The notes beneath the pieces were generated by a model, which was not told where the DNA came from, did not search any database, and worked only from the letters and a program-made list of their open reading frames with translations. This document shows, piece by piece, positions 1 through 11,784 of a stretch of DNA of 64,000 bases (within the stretch, counting starts at the first letter, position 1; each line of letters starts with the position of its first letter). Position numbers and translations under genes: made by a program. The stretch is from Climacium dendroides (Eukaryota > Streptophyta > Bryopsida > Hypnales > Climaciaceae), in contig OX467092.1 of NCBI GenBank assembly GCA_950106755.1, positions 25,806,582 through 25,870,581 on the forward strand, read 5' to 3'.

Positions 1-206
1 AATTCCCATTTTTAGTAGAGTTCCTTTTGAAGTCACAGAGAATTTTCGCTACATGTTTCATTGTCGACAAGTTGGTGACCAATATCTAGTCAAAGTACCT
101 GCTTGATTCCGAATTGTCTAACAGTTTTATACAATGCTCTATTATGCGTGGACAACTGTTGCGGAGGGTTTCATGTACGATAAAGTAATCATTGACTTGT
201 GCGTAG

Positions 207-3200
207 GATTATCACGCTATGACAGCGCAGCTTGAGCATCAGTATCGATTAGGTCGTCTTTCCCTTCAAGGCTTGTGGTTTTTCTGTCAGGTGAACGCTC
301 GCTAATGTTCGTAGTTAATGTATAGACCATATCCGATTGATTTGCCTTTGCTTTTCTTGCGCTCTGTTGGTTCTTAGGATATCGCACTGTCTTTATGGTC
401 AAAATTTCGATGTGATTTTTGAATCTATTGTGTTGCCACCATATGATAGATGTGTACTATTGAGGAACTCAAATAGATATCAATGGATGTTTAGTCAGTT
501 ATTCTACTTTTGCAGCCTATGGTTGCGGCTATGCAAGTTCTTTCCACTGCGGTTCAGAGAGCTATCGTACAGCATGCATCTGGTGCAGCAATGCTCAACT
601 TGCTGCAGAAGCAGGTGAATCTTCCCCTTGCTTACATTCAGACTATCAGTTTTTTGTTTATATAGTATCCCTCTTCTCATGTCTTGCCTGTGATTCTGTT
701 ATTCTGACAGCTCTGGTCAAGTTTGTCAGAATTGTTTGGAATGAATTTCAAAATCTAACCTTTTTCCTGTTTTCAATGGCACTGCGATTTTTAAGTCATG
801 CTTTGACGAACTTCCACTAGACTAATAGTGCATACGTGGTTGTTTTCTATTTCTACGACTTACATGTTTGAGATGAGGCAGGCTATAGCCATGGCTGGGG
901 ATAACTCAGCTAGGTCTCTGCTTCAGAAACTGATTCATGCAGCAAGTACTCCTTACTTTGGGATTTTAGAGAGGTATTGACTTTTTGCCTAAAGCTTGCA
1001 TATTTCTGGACTGATTGTCCATCTCGTAAGAACCTTGCGCTATAGGGTGGTCGATGTCGAATTACTGTTGTAATCTTTAGTCGTACTCACATTAGCTGAT
1101 GTGGACAACCTCCTTGTTCCATATGCCATACTCATCTAAATAAAAGACCATCCTTGCAGCGCATGTGTGTTCTAACTTCATGTGGCTTGTGCATAAAAGA
1201 TGGGTTTATGAGGGCGTTATTGATGATCCTTATGGTGAATTCCTGATCAATGAAAACAAATCCCTGCAGAAGGTATGCTTGTTTGTGGCAAAAATAACAG
1301 TGCTGTAGACTTTGTAACCGTTGAAGGATTCTGTATACCCTCTCAATTGCCTCACATGTCTTTAGCAGGTAATATGTCTAGGTATCTTGCAAAATTAATA
1401 TTTAAATTTGATTTACTGAATGCTGCTTCTTTCAGGAGAGTCTAAGTCAAGACTACTATGCCACTTACTGGCAGCAGCGTTATAGTCTACGGCAAGAAAT
1501 TCCCGGGTTTCTGGCGAGCTATGCTGAAACTATCCTTACCACTGGGAAATATTTGAATGCTATCCGCGAGTGTGGCCACATTGTTCAGGTTTATCCTTTG
1601 GATTCCATGGCATCCTTTATGCCCTCTCTCTAATCTCGTTTACTTCATTCGTCAACATTATAAATCATCATATTAATTTGATTCCTAGTTCTTATGAGAC
1701 AATAGAGGTTCTCACTCGCCATTTGGCACACAATATTATTCATTATGCTCTTTCCCATTCGAACAGCTAATATGTCTTCTTGTTGTTGATTGAGGCATGT
1801 GCATACAATCTATAGGACCCGACTTAGATAAATTTTGATCGAGTCTCGTTGTAGGGTCTGGTTGGCTTCTTATGTGTCTAGTTTTTATAAGGCTGTAATA
1901 TTGCTATCATGTAAAATGATATGTTATAGCTGTGTATTGAAACAATCGATGTTGCAGGTCCCATCAGCGGAGAATGGCACACTAGTGAAAGGGCGTGTAC
2001 AACAGCCAGTTTTGGAACGCATTAATGTCGCACATGACTTCGCTAGTGCAGAGCTTCTCAACTTGATTATTCATAAGGTTGTACTCTTCGAATCAAGAAC
2101 TTTCTGAGGCATCCTAAAGTTGGTAGCTTCAGTTAGATGAAGTATTTTGAATGATCATTATCCAGACCTTCTGAATAGGTTAAGAGCAACGCTGTTTTCT
2201 GCAGGGTGAATTGATAGTGGTTTCCCCTGCTCGCCTTAACTCTGAATGATTTGTTGAATATTTCCAGACTGTAATATGAGTGTTATTTTGTTATTTCAAT
2301 TTTGTATCGGTGAAGCTGACATTTGCAAGGTTTTCGTGTTGCAGTTCGACTTAATTGGGAGGCTTCGATCGGTGAAGCACTACTTCTTTGTTGATCAGGT
2401 GGGTAATTAGGGCTGCGTATAACCTAGAGCAAATAAATTTACGATTTCCTCGAAGATTCGTCTTTACGAGATTTGTGAAAATGTAAAATTCAAGTCCAAT
2501 TTTAAATTAATTATTTCTTGTACTGATTTCCTTGAAGATTGGTCTTTGTTTGAGCTGGGACTGGGCTACGTGAGTTGAAGCTTGCAAACTCCTAATTCTT
2601 CCGTGAACAAATTAACTGAATCTCAGCCTTCTGTCAATTGTCGTTGAGCAGGGTGACTTTCTTGTCCATTTTATGGACACAGCAAAAGACGAGCTTACTA
2701 GGAAGCCATCGGCAATGTCTGTTGAGAAACTGCAGGTGAGCTCCATGTTTTTTCTAAGCTTAATCATTTTTGCGTCCTCAGTACAAAACTGAGTAATGCT
2801 GTATTTATTTTATTGGCTGTCTGTATTAGCCCTTGAATTTGGTGTTGTAGTTCTCAATTGAAATCTGTGCTATTGTGGAGGCAGTCTTTGTTGGAGTTGG
2901 CTCTACGAACATCAGTTGCAGCTTCAGACCCATATCATGAAGACCTCGCATGCAGCATAGTGAGATGATCACTTTCTATTGAACTAGTTGTGCAAAATTA
3001 TCGTTGGAAATTCTATTGTCTCTGCCTATATTGCTTCAATTGGAATTCAATTTGAGTTACAGAATGGCACTAGTGTCTTGATTGCTAACACGTCAGTGAT
3101 TACGGAGATCAAGTGACGGGTTACCCATCAAGATATCGGTGAACTGCATTCTCAGCTGCCAAAAGTTTGGCATGACGCGTCGCGACATACTGTTTTTGAG

Positions 3201-5291
3201 TCATTCATAATTGTGTATGTGTTTGAGCCGTCATACTGAGGATCCAGAGCCTGCAGGAAGAGTTGAGTCTCATGGCACAACTGCATAACATCGTGCGGAA
3301 TGGAACTGTCACCTCCCAGCCGATTGGCTCTGCAGAGAGTGCCAACCCATCAATGCTTGCCAGTGGAATCACGACAGGATTAGAGACCTTCACTTTAGAA
3401 TACAAGGTAGTTTACAATCCTATTTAAAATGAGGGTATTTGGGAAATCAGAAGCAATGAATCATATTTTGAGTACTGCACTGCACATACTGGACGACAGT
3501 GTAATGTAAGAGTGGGTGTTGAGTATCTGGATTTTACGTCAGATCAACATTATGGGGATTTATTGGTAGAGGAGTTGAGGAGATGCAAGGGATCCATTTT
3601 TGTAGAAAATTTGGTGCGTGATTCATTATTGGCAGGCTTAGACAGTAGCCTGACTTTGCAATGGGATGGCAGGTCAGGTGGCCGTTATCACTCGTCATCT
3701 CCAGGAAAGCGCTGACTAAGTATCAGCTCATATTTCGACATATTTTTCATTGCAAGCATGTCGAACGTCAGTTATGTGCGACTTGGCAAATGCACCAGGT
3801 ATTCCATACTTCATAGTGTTAAATCAATTTATTGCACTTTTGAGCTTAGAACCATGTTTGTTCGATTGTATCCGGCATTCAATATGAATGTGTATGTGGA
3901 GTGGTTCGTTTCATAAGATTGATAAGCTCTTCGATTAGCTGTTAAGTGAGGCGAGTATCAACTAATGTAATTTCCTTGTGCTTCTGATATACCAGTCTAC
4001 AGTGCGCACAGTCAACACCTTGGGAACTGCGATATCCCGATCCTACGTCGTTTGCCAACGTATGCTTCACTTTTTGCAGACTTTCCAGCACTACATGACA
4101 TTTGAGGTGTGTAAAACTCAATTAGAATGTAACTGGTTGATTAACTAATGGTCAAAGCGATCATTTGTAAAACTGAGGAAGGACTTCGGTTACACTTCTG
4201 ATATACATGGCCGAGTCTGAATTTATGATGTCCAGTTTCTGCTCTCCACATCCTGGTTATGAAGTGAACTCAAAATTCGGAATCTGGCTGCAGGTTTTGG
4301 AACCAAACTGGCACTTAATGCATGGTCAGCTTCTAAATGCCAAAAGTATTGATGAGGTGAGTTCCCACGGTGCTTTTGGATCTTTTTACGAGCACTTGAA
4401 ACATGTGACGAGGAGAAGTAAATTCGTTTATTAGCTGATGTTGTGTTCAATATTAGTTTCTTTGTGCTGTATACCTGTATCACATGTTCACTAATCCGCT
4501 TTGGAAACTCTCAATAAATTTTGCAATGCCTATAATTCAGAAACCGACTTCTAATTTGTTGTTTTATCTGTACATTCTGGCTGCAGGTTATGCAGCACCA
4601 TGATGCATTCTTGGAGAAATGTCTGAGACAGTGCACGCTTCTATGGCCTCAGATTTTGAAGGTATGTATGCGTATTGTTGTTATCACATTGTGTGCAGCT
4701 GATATCAAGCTTTGTTTAGGATGAATAGGGTTCTCACGAAGGAAATAATCTTGCTTTCCATCATACAACTGCTATCTGATATACTGTGTTCGATGGAATG
4801 AAACTTTTTTCTATTTTACAGAAAGTGGACAAACTGAAGTTCATTTGCCTGAAATATGCGACTGCAACCCAGTGGTTGATTCCAGCGATATTTCGACAGA
4901 ATGACCATTTTCAACAATCTGGTCCTACAGACAAGAGATCAAAGAAGGGTTACAAAGAGAGGCGAGGAAGACTGGAGTATCCACTGCAGGCTAGGCAAGC
5001 TGCTGAAGACAGCAACTTCAAACTGACAATAGGGTATGTCACATATTCTTTTTATTTTCTTCTGAATAGTTGATGGAGCTGCATATGAGAGTTTGCTCTG
5101 AGAAATGTGAAATTCAAGATAATTTAATTTTGTCTATGTGATAAAAGTAATAACTACAGCTGAAATTTTGCAGGAAAATCGATGAAGAATTTTTTAAGGA
5201 GCTCAAACTTCTAGTGGTTTTGCTGAGCAATGGGTCACAAAGTGATCCTTGTTTGGCGCATCTTGCCCAAGGCTTGCAAGGAATTGCATGA
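207..5291 (+). CDS. GCP2: Gamma-tubulin complex component 2 (GCP2/SPC97 family), 5' part outside window
   Basis: GCP2 pairs with GCP3 in the gamma-tubulin small complex that nucleates microtubules. The product matches plant GCP2 along its length. I trace exons at 207-290, 516-614, 882-973, 1200-1272, 1436-1588, 1958-2077, 2345-2398, 2652-2735, 2885-2959, about 3257-3406, 3673-3798, 3996-4106, 4294-4356, 4587-4661, 4822-5033 and 5174-5291 (TGA); the phases agree. Landmarks are [38 protein letters not shown] and [12 protein letters not shown] in the first GRIP part, then [34 protein letters not shown] and [10 protein letters not shown] in the C-terminal GRIP part that contacts gamma-tubulin. 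The start codon and N-terminal exons lie before base 1; bases 1-206 look like intron. The gene is convergent with the LOTUS-like gene, with about 400 bases between stop codons. The left border of the exon ending at 3406 is uncertain (3247 or 3257). Confidence 0.9.
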
Positions 5292-5697
5292 TTATGTACA
5301 CCAACTGAATAGTTTTGAAATGTAAAAAACTTCTTATTCAACGCACACGGGTCGGAAATTGTATTTATTTATTTACAGTTTCTCATCGACCCTCCATTCT
5401 TGTTGGATGTGTTCACTTTGTGTGGTGTCTTCATCGTTTTATTCTTGTGGAAGTCTTTCTACTCTGAATAATTAATATTCAACAGATATTTGACAAATCT
5501 GACTTCGATTTCATATTATCGAAATAATTGTCAGTACAGGTGTAAATCCTGATCTGTTGAGCTGCTACTAGTAGCCAGTAATTGCCTATTCTAAGTATGT
5601 AAGTCTCACTCCAATTTTTAATTTTCATTTTACAAATGTAAAAGATTGTAAGAATCTCCAGTCTGGTATGAATACATTGTACAACGAAGTGATCATT
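5292..5697. other. Convergent 3' spacer between GCP2 and the LOTUS-like gene
   Basis: This AT-rich spacer must hold the 3' UTRs and polyadenylation sites of both convergent genes. I see no coding potential in it. Overlap of the two 3' UTRs is possible because the gap is only about 400 bases. Confidence 0.6.
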
Positions 5698-8600
5698 TCA
5701 ACTTTGGCAGAGGGTTGGAGGGGTATTCAACATAGACTCAACGAGGTTCTTCTTGGGGCAGCTCGCCTCGTTGGCATCAAGGGTTGCAAGACACTTCAAT
5801 ACTGGACAACCAGATTCGCCTCGAATGCCTGCAGCTTCAGAATCTTCTACATTGCTAATCTTAATTGCCGAACCGGTACTAACCTTCTCACCCGATGATA
5901 CTGAACTTGTCTTTTCGTCATTACTTGCTCTTCCAAGGTCTACTTTATTTCGCAACTGACTAGCTGCTTTTGCAATCATGCTTTGAGCATGCCATTGTGA
6001 ATTTTTCATCTCCTCATTCATGGGATCATACTGAATGCTGTTTACGGACATACCCAGTAGTGACGCATCTGCGCTTGTGGGATCTTGATACAATCCGCCC
6101 CAAACATAGAGTTTGGAGTCCTCGGCGTTCACTTCCAGAAGATCCGCCATATCCTGCAGAAAGTCACAGACGGGCTGAAGAGGCGCTCGACGGGGTTTCT
6201 CATACCCATGGCTGGCAAGAGCACTGGACAATGGCCACCCGGCGAAGTCCAAGTACCAGCCCTCCAGCAACTCCGCCCATACACCGCCAGGGTTCTTCAA
6301 CAAGGCCCAGAAGAGCACCTGCCTTATCCCCGCCTTGGCCACTGACAAAATGCGCATGTTTCGTCTGCTTTGCACCAGGGTGATCATTTTGTCATTCGTA
6401 TCAGTGCCCACTTCGAAGTTGACGACGTCAGGCATGGTGTGTAACAAGGCCTCCGTGGATTTGAATTCGCCCAACTGGAGCGACTTTCCGGTCCGTTCGC
6501 GGTAAATGGTGCAAAACTCATCCGCTGTCAACCCATTCTCCATGTACTCGGGACTTCCAAATATCATCCTTGTTTCCTGTTGCAGCTTCAGAGACGGTGG
6601 TGATCCATAGGGAGTGGCAACTTTGAACTCCGACACAGGTACTGGAGGTGTAGACGGCGATGCAAACTCCTCTTCATCATTGAGGAGTGCCTCTGTTACC
6701 GGTTTGGAAGCTGTTCCAGCCTGAGGGCTTTTGACGCCAGGAACTGGGATGTCGTCTGAATCCCCTTTTCCGGCAGTAGTGTCTTCCGACACTTCACAGT
6801 CCAGAAGATCAAGCAACGGAAACTCCCCATCTCGGAGCTTCACTATCAAGACCCCATCCTCTTGACTACCCAGACGGACAAAGTCTTCCATGTCCTTCAA
6901 TAACAGCCGAAGCTCAGGGCACTCCGCCAGCTGAAACTCGGCTCCGCCTTTCGACAAAGCCGCTCCCGTTTTACTCATGTCCTTAAAAATGTACCCATTG
7001 GAGCTCAGAATCTCCCACAGCTTCCCGGAGAGCGTCTCCTCTAGACACTCCACGAGCTCCAGCGGTTGCAGGCCCTCGGGGTAGCGTGCCAACAGGATGG
7101 CGAAGACCGCGGAGCGTAAACCCGAGGTTATGGTGTTCAAAACGCGGTTATTCTCGAGTGTGTTGATGGGAAATACCCACCCTGGAGCTGAGCTCTTCAC
7201 AAGTAAAACATCTTCCTGCCATACAGCAATGAGCTCTTGGAGGGAATCCAATCCAAGTGAAATTAAATCCAGTGACACACCGAACATTTTTTCATACACA
7301 ACTGGGATGTCTTGGACTTTGATCCCGTGGCCATCGTCATGCAATGCCAGGAGGAGCCTGAAACGTAAACGCACATGAGGGGACATGTCTTCCATGGAAT
7401 ACAGGGAAGCATCTCTATACGGACTTGAGCTTTCTGCTGCACAGAGGACACGGAGATCAGAGAGCTCCTCTGGAGCCATGCCATTCGGTCCAGTCCGGGG
7501 TCCTGGAGGACTTTTGGGCAAATGGGGGTCCGCAACGTCGCCGTCCAAGTTCTGGACGTCGGAATTGTAACAGCTTGGAGATTTCAGCTTGTTTGTATCC
7601 CGGGTATCATAGGAGATTGGTGACAAGGGGATGAGAATGCCATCTGTGAGAGCAGGGTCCTGGGCTCCATTACAAAGGTAGACGCGTGTCTGCGCCGCCC
7701 GCTCGTCAAGGAAGGCGATGTCCGGCATGTCTCGGAGGAGGCACTCGACTGATGCGCTCGTCGTCTGATAGCCGTGATCTGTCAGAACATCGTGCAGGGG
7801 TTGCTGGATCACACGTTCACAGAGGGATTCAACCGCGTCCAAGACGATTCCGGTGTGAGTTCGCAGAATGTCATAGACGATGCGCCGTAGGCCCGATCGG
7901 ATCCCAGCCACGATGCGGTGATTCTTCGGTGTGTCCACCAGTCGCAGCTTCCCTTCGTCGATGAGTAGCGTCCGCTGCACCACATGCGGCATGGATCGGC
8001 AGAGGCGGGCCGCCGTGCTGAACCCCGCGGTGTCCACCGTGCGCCCGAACTTCTTCTCATAGAGACGCGAGAACGCCGTGACAGTGCGCCCCGCGAGGTG
8101 GAACGCAGGCGAGATCAGGATCACGCGGACCTCGTACTGGAGGCGCGCACGAAACTCCGGTGCGCGCTCCAGGTAGCTCATGCACTCGTCCTCCCAGAGA
8201 TTGGAGATTCCGTCTTCGTCAGAAACCTCAGATGCCGTGGGACTACCCACAATCTTCGTCATGATTGGGTTAAAATTACGTGAGCTTTGCGCCGGTTCCT
8301 GATCTTGACGCATGACTTGCTCCAGCGACGTTCGGACGCCCGAGCCGTAGCACTCCTTCACCTTCTGCATGATGAGCGCCCTGTCCGTGAGGTTGTCATC
8401 GATGAGGGTCGGATCCGAAGCATCGGCCTCGCTCTCATCTTCGCAACGGTTGCCAATGTTAGCGTCCACGCCTCCTGGTGATCTGGAGCCTAGGTCCACC
8501 CCTCCCTCCCCTTCATACAACGACTCTGTGCTTGCAACATCCACCTCGTTTTCCTCACCACTGACCCCATCCTTTTCTTCGGGAACAGTTTGCCCCAAAA

Positions 8601-9156
8601 CGACTGGAGTCGTCTCTTCGGACCCTTGAGAAGCCTCGTTGCGTTCTGGTTCAGGGGAGCCCCAGCAATCCGCCAGCGCTTCCCGATCGGGCTTGTAGGC
8701 GGGAGGTCGCTTTGTTGATTTGTTGGTGATGTATTGGTACAAGGCGTCTTCTTGGTCGTCAGAGAGGCCGAACCCGAACAAAGTGCGCTTCCCGCTGTCG
8801 ATGGGGACGCCTCTTTCCAAATTCTCTCGGAAGCTTTGGGCGTGTTCGGAATCGGTGCTGCCACCAGAGGGCTTCTTCGATTCGCCGCTGCGAGGTGGTT
8901 TCAGTCCGCTTTGCTTTTTCGGACTCTCTGTACTTTGTTGCTGCTTTTGTTGGCGGTTTTGGTCTTCTTCAACAGGGTCGACGTTGTTTTCTTCACTGTC
9001 AGCTTCAGAAGCTTTCGCAATTGCGTCAGTTTCACCGTGAAGGGTATTTGGGTGGTGTTGTCCATCTGTTGCGTCGAATATCTTGGTTTCCTTTAGGGCA
9101 TTGCTGTCTGGAACCATTAGTGCTGGCAATCCCGAAATGCTCATCGGTGTTTCCAT
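5698..9156 (-). CDS. Large single-exon protein with three tandem LOTUS/OST-HTH-like modules
   Basis: The open frame runs unbroken from a TTG at 9198 to TGA at 5698; the first in-frame ATG is at 9156, giving about 1152 residues. A CAG sits just upstream of the TTG (9199-9201), so a 5' exon may exist. Residues 1-320 are acidic, Gln/Ser-rich and probably disordered. Three modules follow, starting near residues 340, 595 and 855. Each opens with a segment of LOTUS shape, such as FSRLYEKKFGRTVD followed by FSTAARLCRSMPHVV, or EFCTIYRERTGKSLQ followed by STEALLHTMPDVV. Each continues with a second winged-helix-like segment (an LRRIVYDIL or IRQVLFWALL helix, then HGY and a D-M-P/A-D motif), making about six units. 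The LOTUS family binds RNA (TDRD5/7, MARF1, Oskar). I see no NYN nuclease, Tudor or RRM domain. Family assignment rests on motif recognition, so the gene is firmer than the domain name. Confidence 0.72.
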   Translation of the reverse strand: METPMSISGLPALMVPDSNALKETKIFDATDGQHHPNTLHGETDAIAKASEADSEENNVDPVEEDQNRQQKQQQSTESPKKQSGLKPPRSGESKKPSGGSTDSEHAQSFRENLERGVPIDSGKRTLFGFGLSDDQEDALYQYITNKSTKRPPAYKPDREALADCWGSPEPERNEASQGSEETTPVVLGQTVPEEKDGVSGEENEVDVASTESLYEGEGGVDLGSRSPGGVDANIGNRCEDESEADASDPTLIDDNLTDRALIMQKVKECYGSGVRTSLEQVMRQDQEPAQSSRNFNPIMTKIVGSPTASEVSDEDGISNLWEDECMSYLERAPEFRARLQYEVRVILISPAFHLAGRTVTAFSRLYEKKFGRTVDTAGFSTAARLCRSMPHVVQRTLLIDEGKLRLVDTPKNHRIVAGIRSGLRRIVYDILRTHTGIVLDAVESLCERVIQQPLHDVLTDHGYQTTSASVECLLRDMPDIAFLDERAAQTRVYLCNGAQDPALTDGILIPLSPISYDTRDTNKLKSPSCYNSDVQNLDGDVADPHLPKSPPGPRTGPNGMAPEELSDLRVLCAAESSSPYRDASLYSMEDMSPHVRLRFRLLLALHDDGHGIKVQDIPVVYEKMFGVSLDLISLGLDSLQELIAVWQEDVLLVKSSAPGWVFPINTLENNRVLNTITSGLRSAVFAILLARYPEGLQPLELVECLEETLSGKLWEILSSNGYIFKDMSKTGAALSKGGAEFQLAECPELRLLLKDMEDFVRLGSQEDGVLIVKLRDGEFPLLDLLDCEVSEDTTAGKGDSDDIPVPGVKSPQAGTASKPVTEALLNDEEEFASPSTPPVPVSEFKVATPYGSPPSLKLQQETRMIFGSPEYMENGLTADEFCTIYRERTGKSLQLGEFKSTEALLHTMPDVVNFEVGTDTNDKMITLVQSRRNMRILSVAKAGIRQVLFWALLKNPGGVWAELLEGWYLDFAGWPLSSALASHGYEKPRRAPLQPVCDFLQDMADLLEVNAEDSKLYVWGGLYQDPTSADASLLGMSVNSIQYDPMNEEMKNSQWHAQSMIAKAASQLRNKVDLGRASNDEKTSSVSSGEKVSTGSAIKISNVEDSEAAGIRGESGCPVLKCLATLDANEASCPKKNLVESMLNTPPTLCQS

Positions 9157-11784
9157 GCCCACGTCGTTGACTCTGTCATTTACGTCGATTTCTTGCAACT
9201 GAAACGTCTCTGTTAATTATAATCCTGCACAAACCCGTTGGGTAGTTTCATCATCTCTGATTTTTTTGAGCAATGTCAGTGCTGGAAGCTTGTAACTGCG
9301 TGCACGAATCTCCGGTTGCGAGCAATCAAACCTACCAGTGAAAGCATTAAATCTGGGAGCTGCTCCATCAATTGATGGTGTTCCGCGACCGAAAGCTGAT
9401 CAGATCTCCATCTCCGTCAAGGAGCGCGCGGATTGAGCGCTACATGCATGAAAAGCTGATACAATCTCCAGATCTTGCGAGGGCCATGACTCGCCGTCAG
9501 TGGGCAGAGAGATCAATGCGAGGAATTCAACGGTTTTGCAGTTTCGACTCCGTGACGTCTGACCAGTGTATGGTGTCTCCGACCACCCTGATTCCAGAAA
9601 CAACGTCCATTAGTCGATTGCATCGAAAGAGTATGGTCTTTTCTCTTCAAAGAGCATCGAACATTCACAATTTAAAGCTTGACTGGAACTTAAGAATTTC
9701 ACGGTGCACCCCAAGGTACTCCATAACAGTTGCTGCAATGAATTGAACAAGTCACAGTTTGAACCAAGCAGATGCGAAGGACTGAGCACAGCAAGCCCAA
9801 AGCTTGAATTAGGTGAGGTAACTGCACCTAAAATGGACCACTCCTCAAAATCGATCCCTATTTTTGAATGGAAACTCAACTGGGAGGATACCCATAATGA
9901 AGTGCATGACAAGGACAAAGGTAAGGCGAATTTTGAGGAGTGTGCAACTCTATTTATAGTATTGTAAAGGTAGTGCCTTAAAAGTGAACACTTTCTATTG
10001 CTTTAACTTCTTCACTAGGGTCATTCTTCATATGGATCAAATGTATTTTAGCATCACCTACATGACACTTGTAGCACCCTACTTGCATCTTTGAAAATTT
10101 GTAACTAATTCACACTATGTCCAAAAATTATGGAACTACTTGCATTTTGATGCAGTCTTTCACCAATGTGCAAAAATTGTTGTTTATTTTCTATAGCATA
10201 TTGGTCATGTCACAAAGTTTATTTGTGTGATCTTAGGTGTAGTTACCTCAATAGAAACTAAACCGCATTTTCATAACAATAGTGGATGTAAGTGAATATT
10301 CTACTTGATGAAAGTGTAGGGGGTAGGGTTGTCATGTCTTTGTTAAATATTTTTTTCTTTTTGGAAAATAAAGTTTGGCAAATGTTAACCCCTAAAGGAG
10401 GAGGGGAGACATTGTCAAAGTTTTTGGCTTTTTTGGTATGTTTTTCAAAATGAAAATTGAAACTTCAACTATACAAAACTAAAATAAATTATTTTATCAA
10501 AGTTTGGAAAAAATTTCAGCCCATTTGTACAAAACTAAAATAAATTATTTTATCAAAGTTTGGAAAAAATTTCAGCCCATTTGCCTAGGTGGATTGAAAG
10601 ATTATAACATTTGAAATGAGAAAAAAAATACTTTTTTTCATTCTTCTGAAACAAGGTCAATAGACTTTAATCCCTTTGGAGTTAAAATTTTTCTTTACAT
10701 GTAAATGAATATTTTGACCAATGAATATTTTGACCATTCATAAGTACATGATCTTAAGTTCACTTGTGAAAAATTTTAGAAGCAAATATAGAGTTTAGCT
10801 TACTCTAAATTAGCCTACAATGCAACCTACAATGCAAAGATTACATGAATTGGCAATACACTAGTCATTTTTTGATGATTTTTGGTGCAATGAGGAAATT
10901 TTTTTATTTGAAGTCCAAACAATGAAAAGTTAGAGACAAAAATTAGAGTTTAGGGTCTTTTTTGGATTTTGTTGAATCAATTATGTGCATCATGAACTCT
11001 AGTCTTCGGACAAAAAAATTGAATTTAAAAATGCATTATATAATTGTGAGATACAAATTGAATGCATTGTCTAATTATGGTATGGTTGTTTGAATGAAAA
11101 CGTGTTAGTCACTGTATTTATTTTTAAGAATATCATCGTTGGCCACTGTACGTACAAGCATTTGAAATATAATGCAAAACCAGTTTAGACTCTCAAGTCT
11201 TTTTAAGTACAACCTAGGCACATTCAGATCCACAATTCAAAACGCGCCCAGTTCAAAAGTCTTTGATGTACTATCAAGCCATTAACGAGGGTCAGTTGCT
11301 GAACCCACATTCAAGTCCACAATTCAAAGGAAATTGTGTTCAAGTGCATGTCATGGATGGGGATGCTCCAACAGCGCCAAAATGAAACAATTCGTCCTTT
11401 CCTATTCGTTATAGTTCTGTACAGTCGCGGTCTTTAAAAATTTAAGTAGAGTCACCTCCAAATTCTCAATAGTTGTGTCATTACACAACCGTATCAGGAA
11501 GCTCTAAGCCTCTCATCACCCAGGATGCCCCACGATGTGTGATCTGTACGAATGACGGATTAACCGATTATAAAAGCATGGATGTGCCACTGGCAGGAGC
11601 TTGCAATCTGCGGCAGCAGTGAAGATGATGAAATCTGGCAGGACTTGGATTTGACTTATGGAAATCCATGAAGGCAATTTGGACAAGAATTTGTGAACGG
11701 TTTCGCAAGAGTATGATGTCGGACGTTCGAAATCGGTAAAGTGGACGAGTCAGACGAGCTACTTAATTGTAGCTGCAATGTGAG
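9157..11784. other. Intergenic region upstream of the LOTUS-like gene and the F-box gene
   Basis: The first few hundred bases (to about 9700) have moderate GC and several unconvincing ORFs; they probably hold the promoter and 5' UTR of the minus-strand LOTUS-like gene. From about 9970 to 11550 the DNA is AT-rich without coding signal and contains a 56-bp tandem duplication (10472-10583) and a short repeat of a GAATATTTTGACCA unit near 10706-10738. The last 200 bases should carry the F-box gene promoter. Confidence 0.5.
10472..10583. repeat. Perfect 2 x 56-bp tandem duplication
   Basis: Bases 10472-10527 are repeated without a mismatch at 10528-10583. The unit starts TACAAAACTAAAATAAATTA and ends TTTCAGCCCATTTG. 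It lies in noncoding AT-rich DNA. Perfect identity suggests a recent duplication by slippage or repair, or a collapsed longer array. Confidence 0.95.

Noticed and set aside
5970..8283. Several plus-strand ORFs of 86-137 codons
   Set aside because: They are opposite-strand shadows of the GC-rich LOTUS-like coding region.
9156..9198. TTG at 9198 as start of the LOTUS-like protein
   Set aside because: Plant nuclear genes start at ATG; the first in-frame ATG is at 9156, and the TTG directly follows a CAG acceptor-like site.
9372..9746. Plus-strand 124-codon ORF
   Set aside because: No motif, Ser/Arg-rich by chance, and it overlaps the probable leader of the minus-strand gene.
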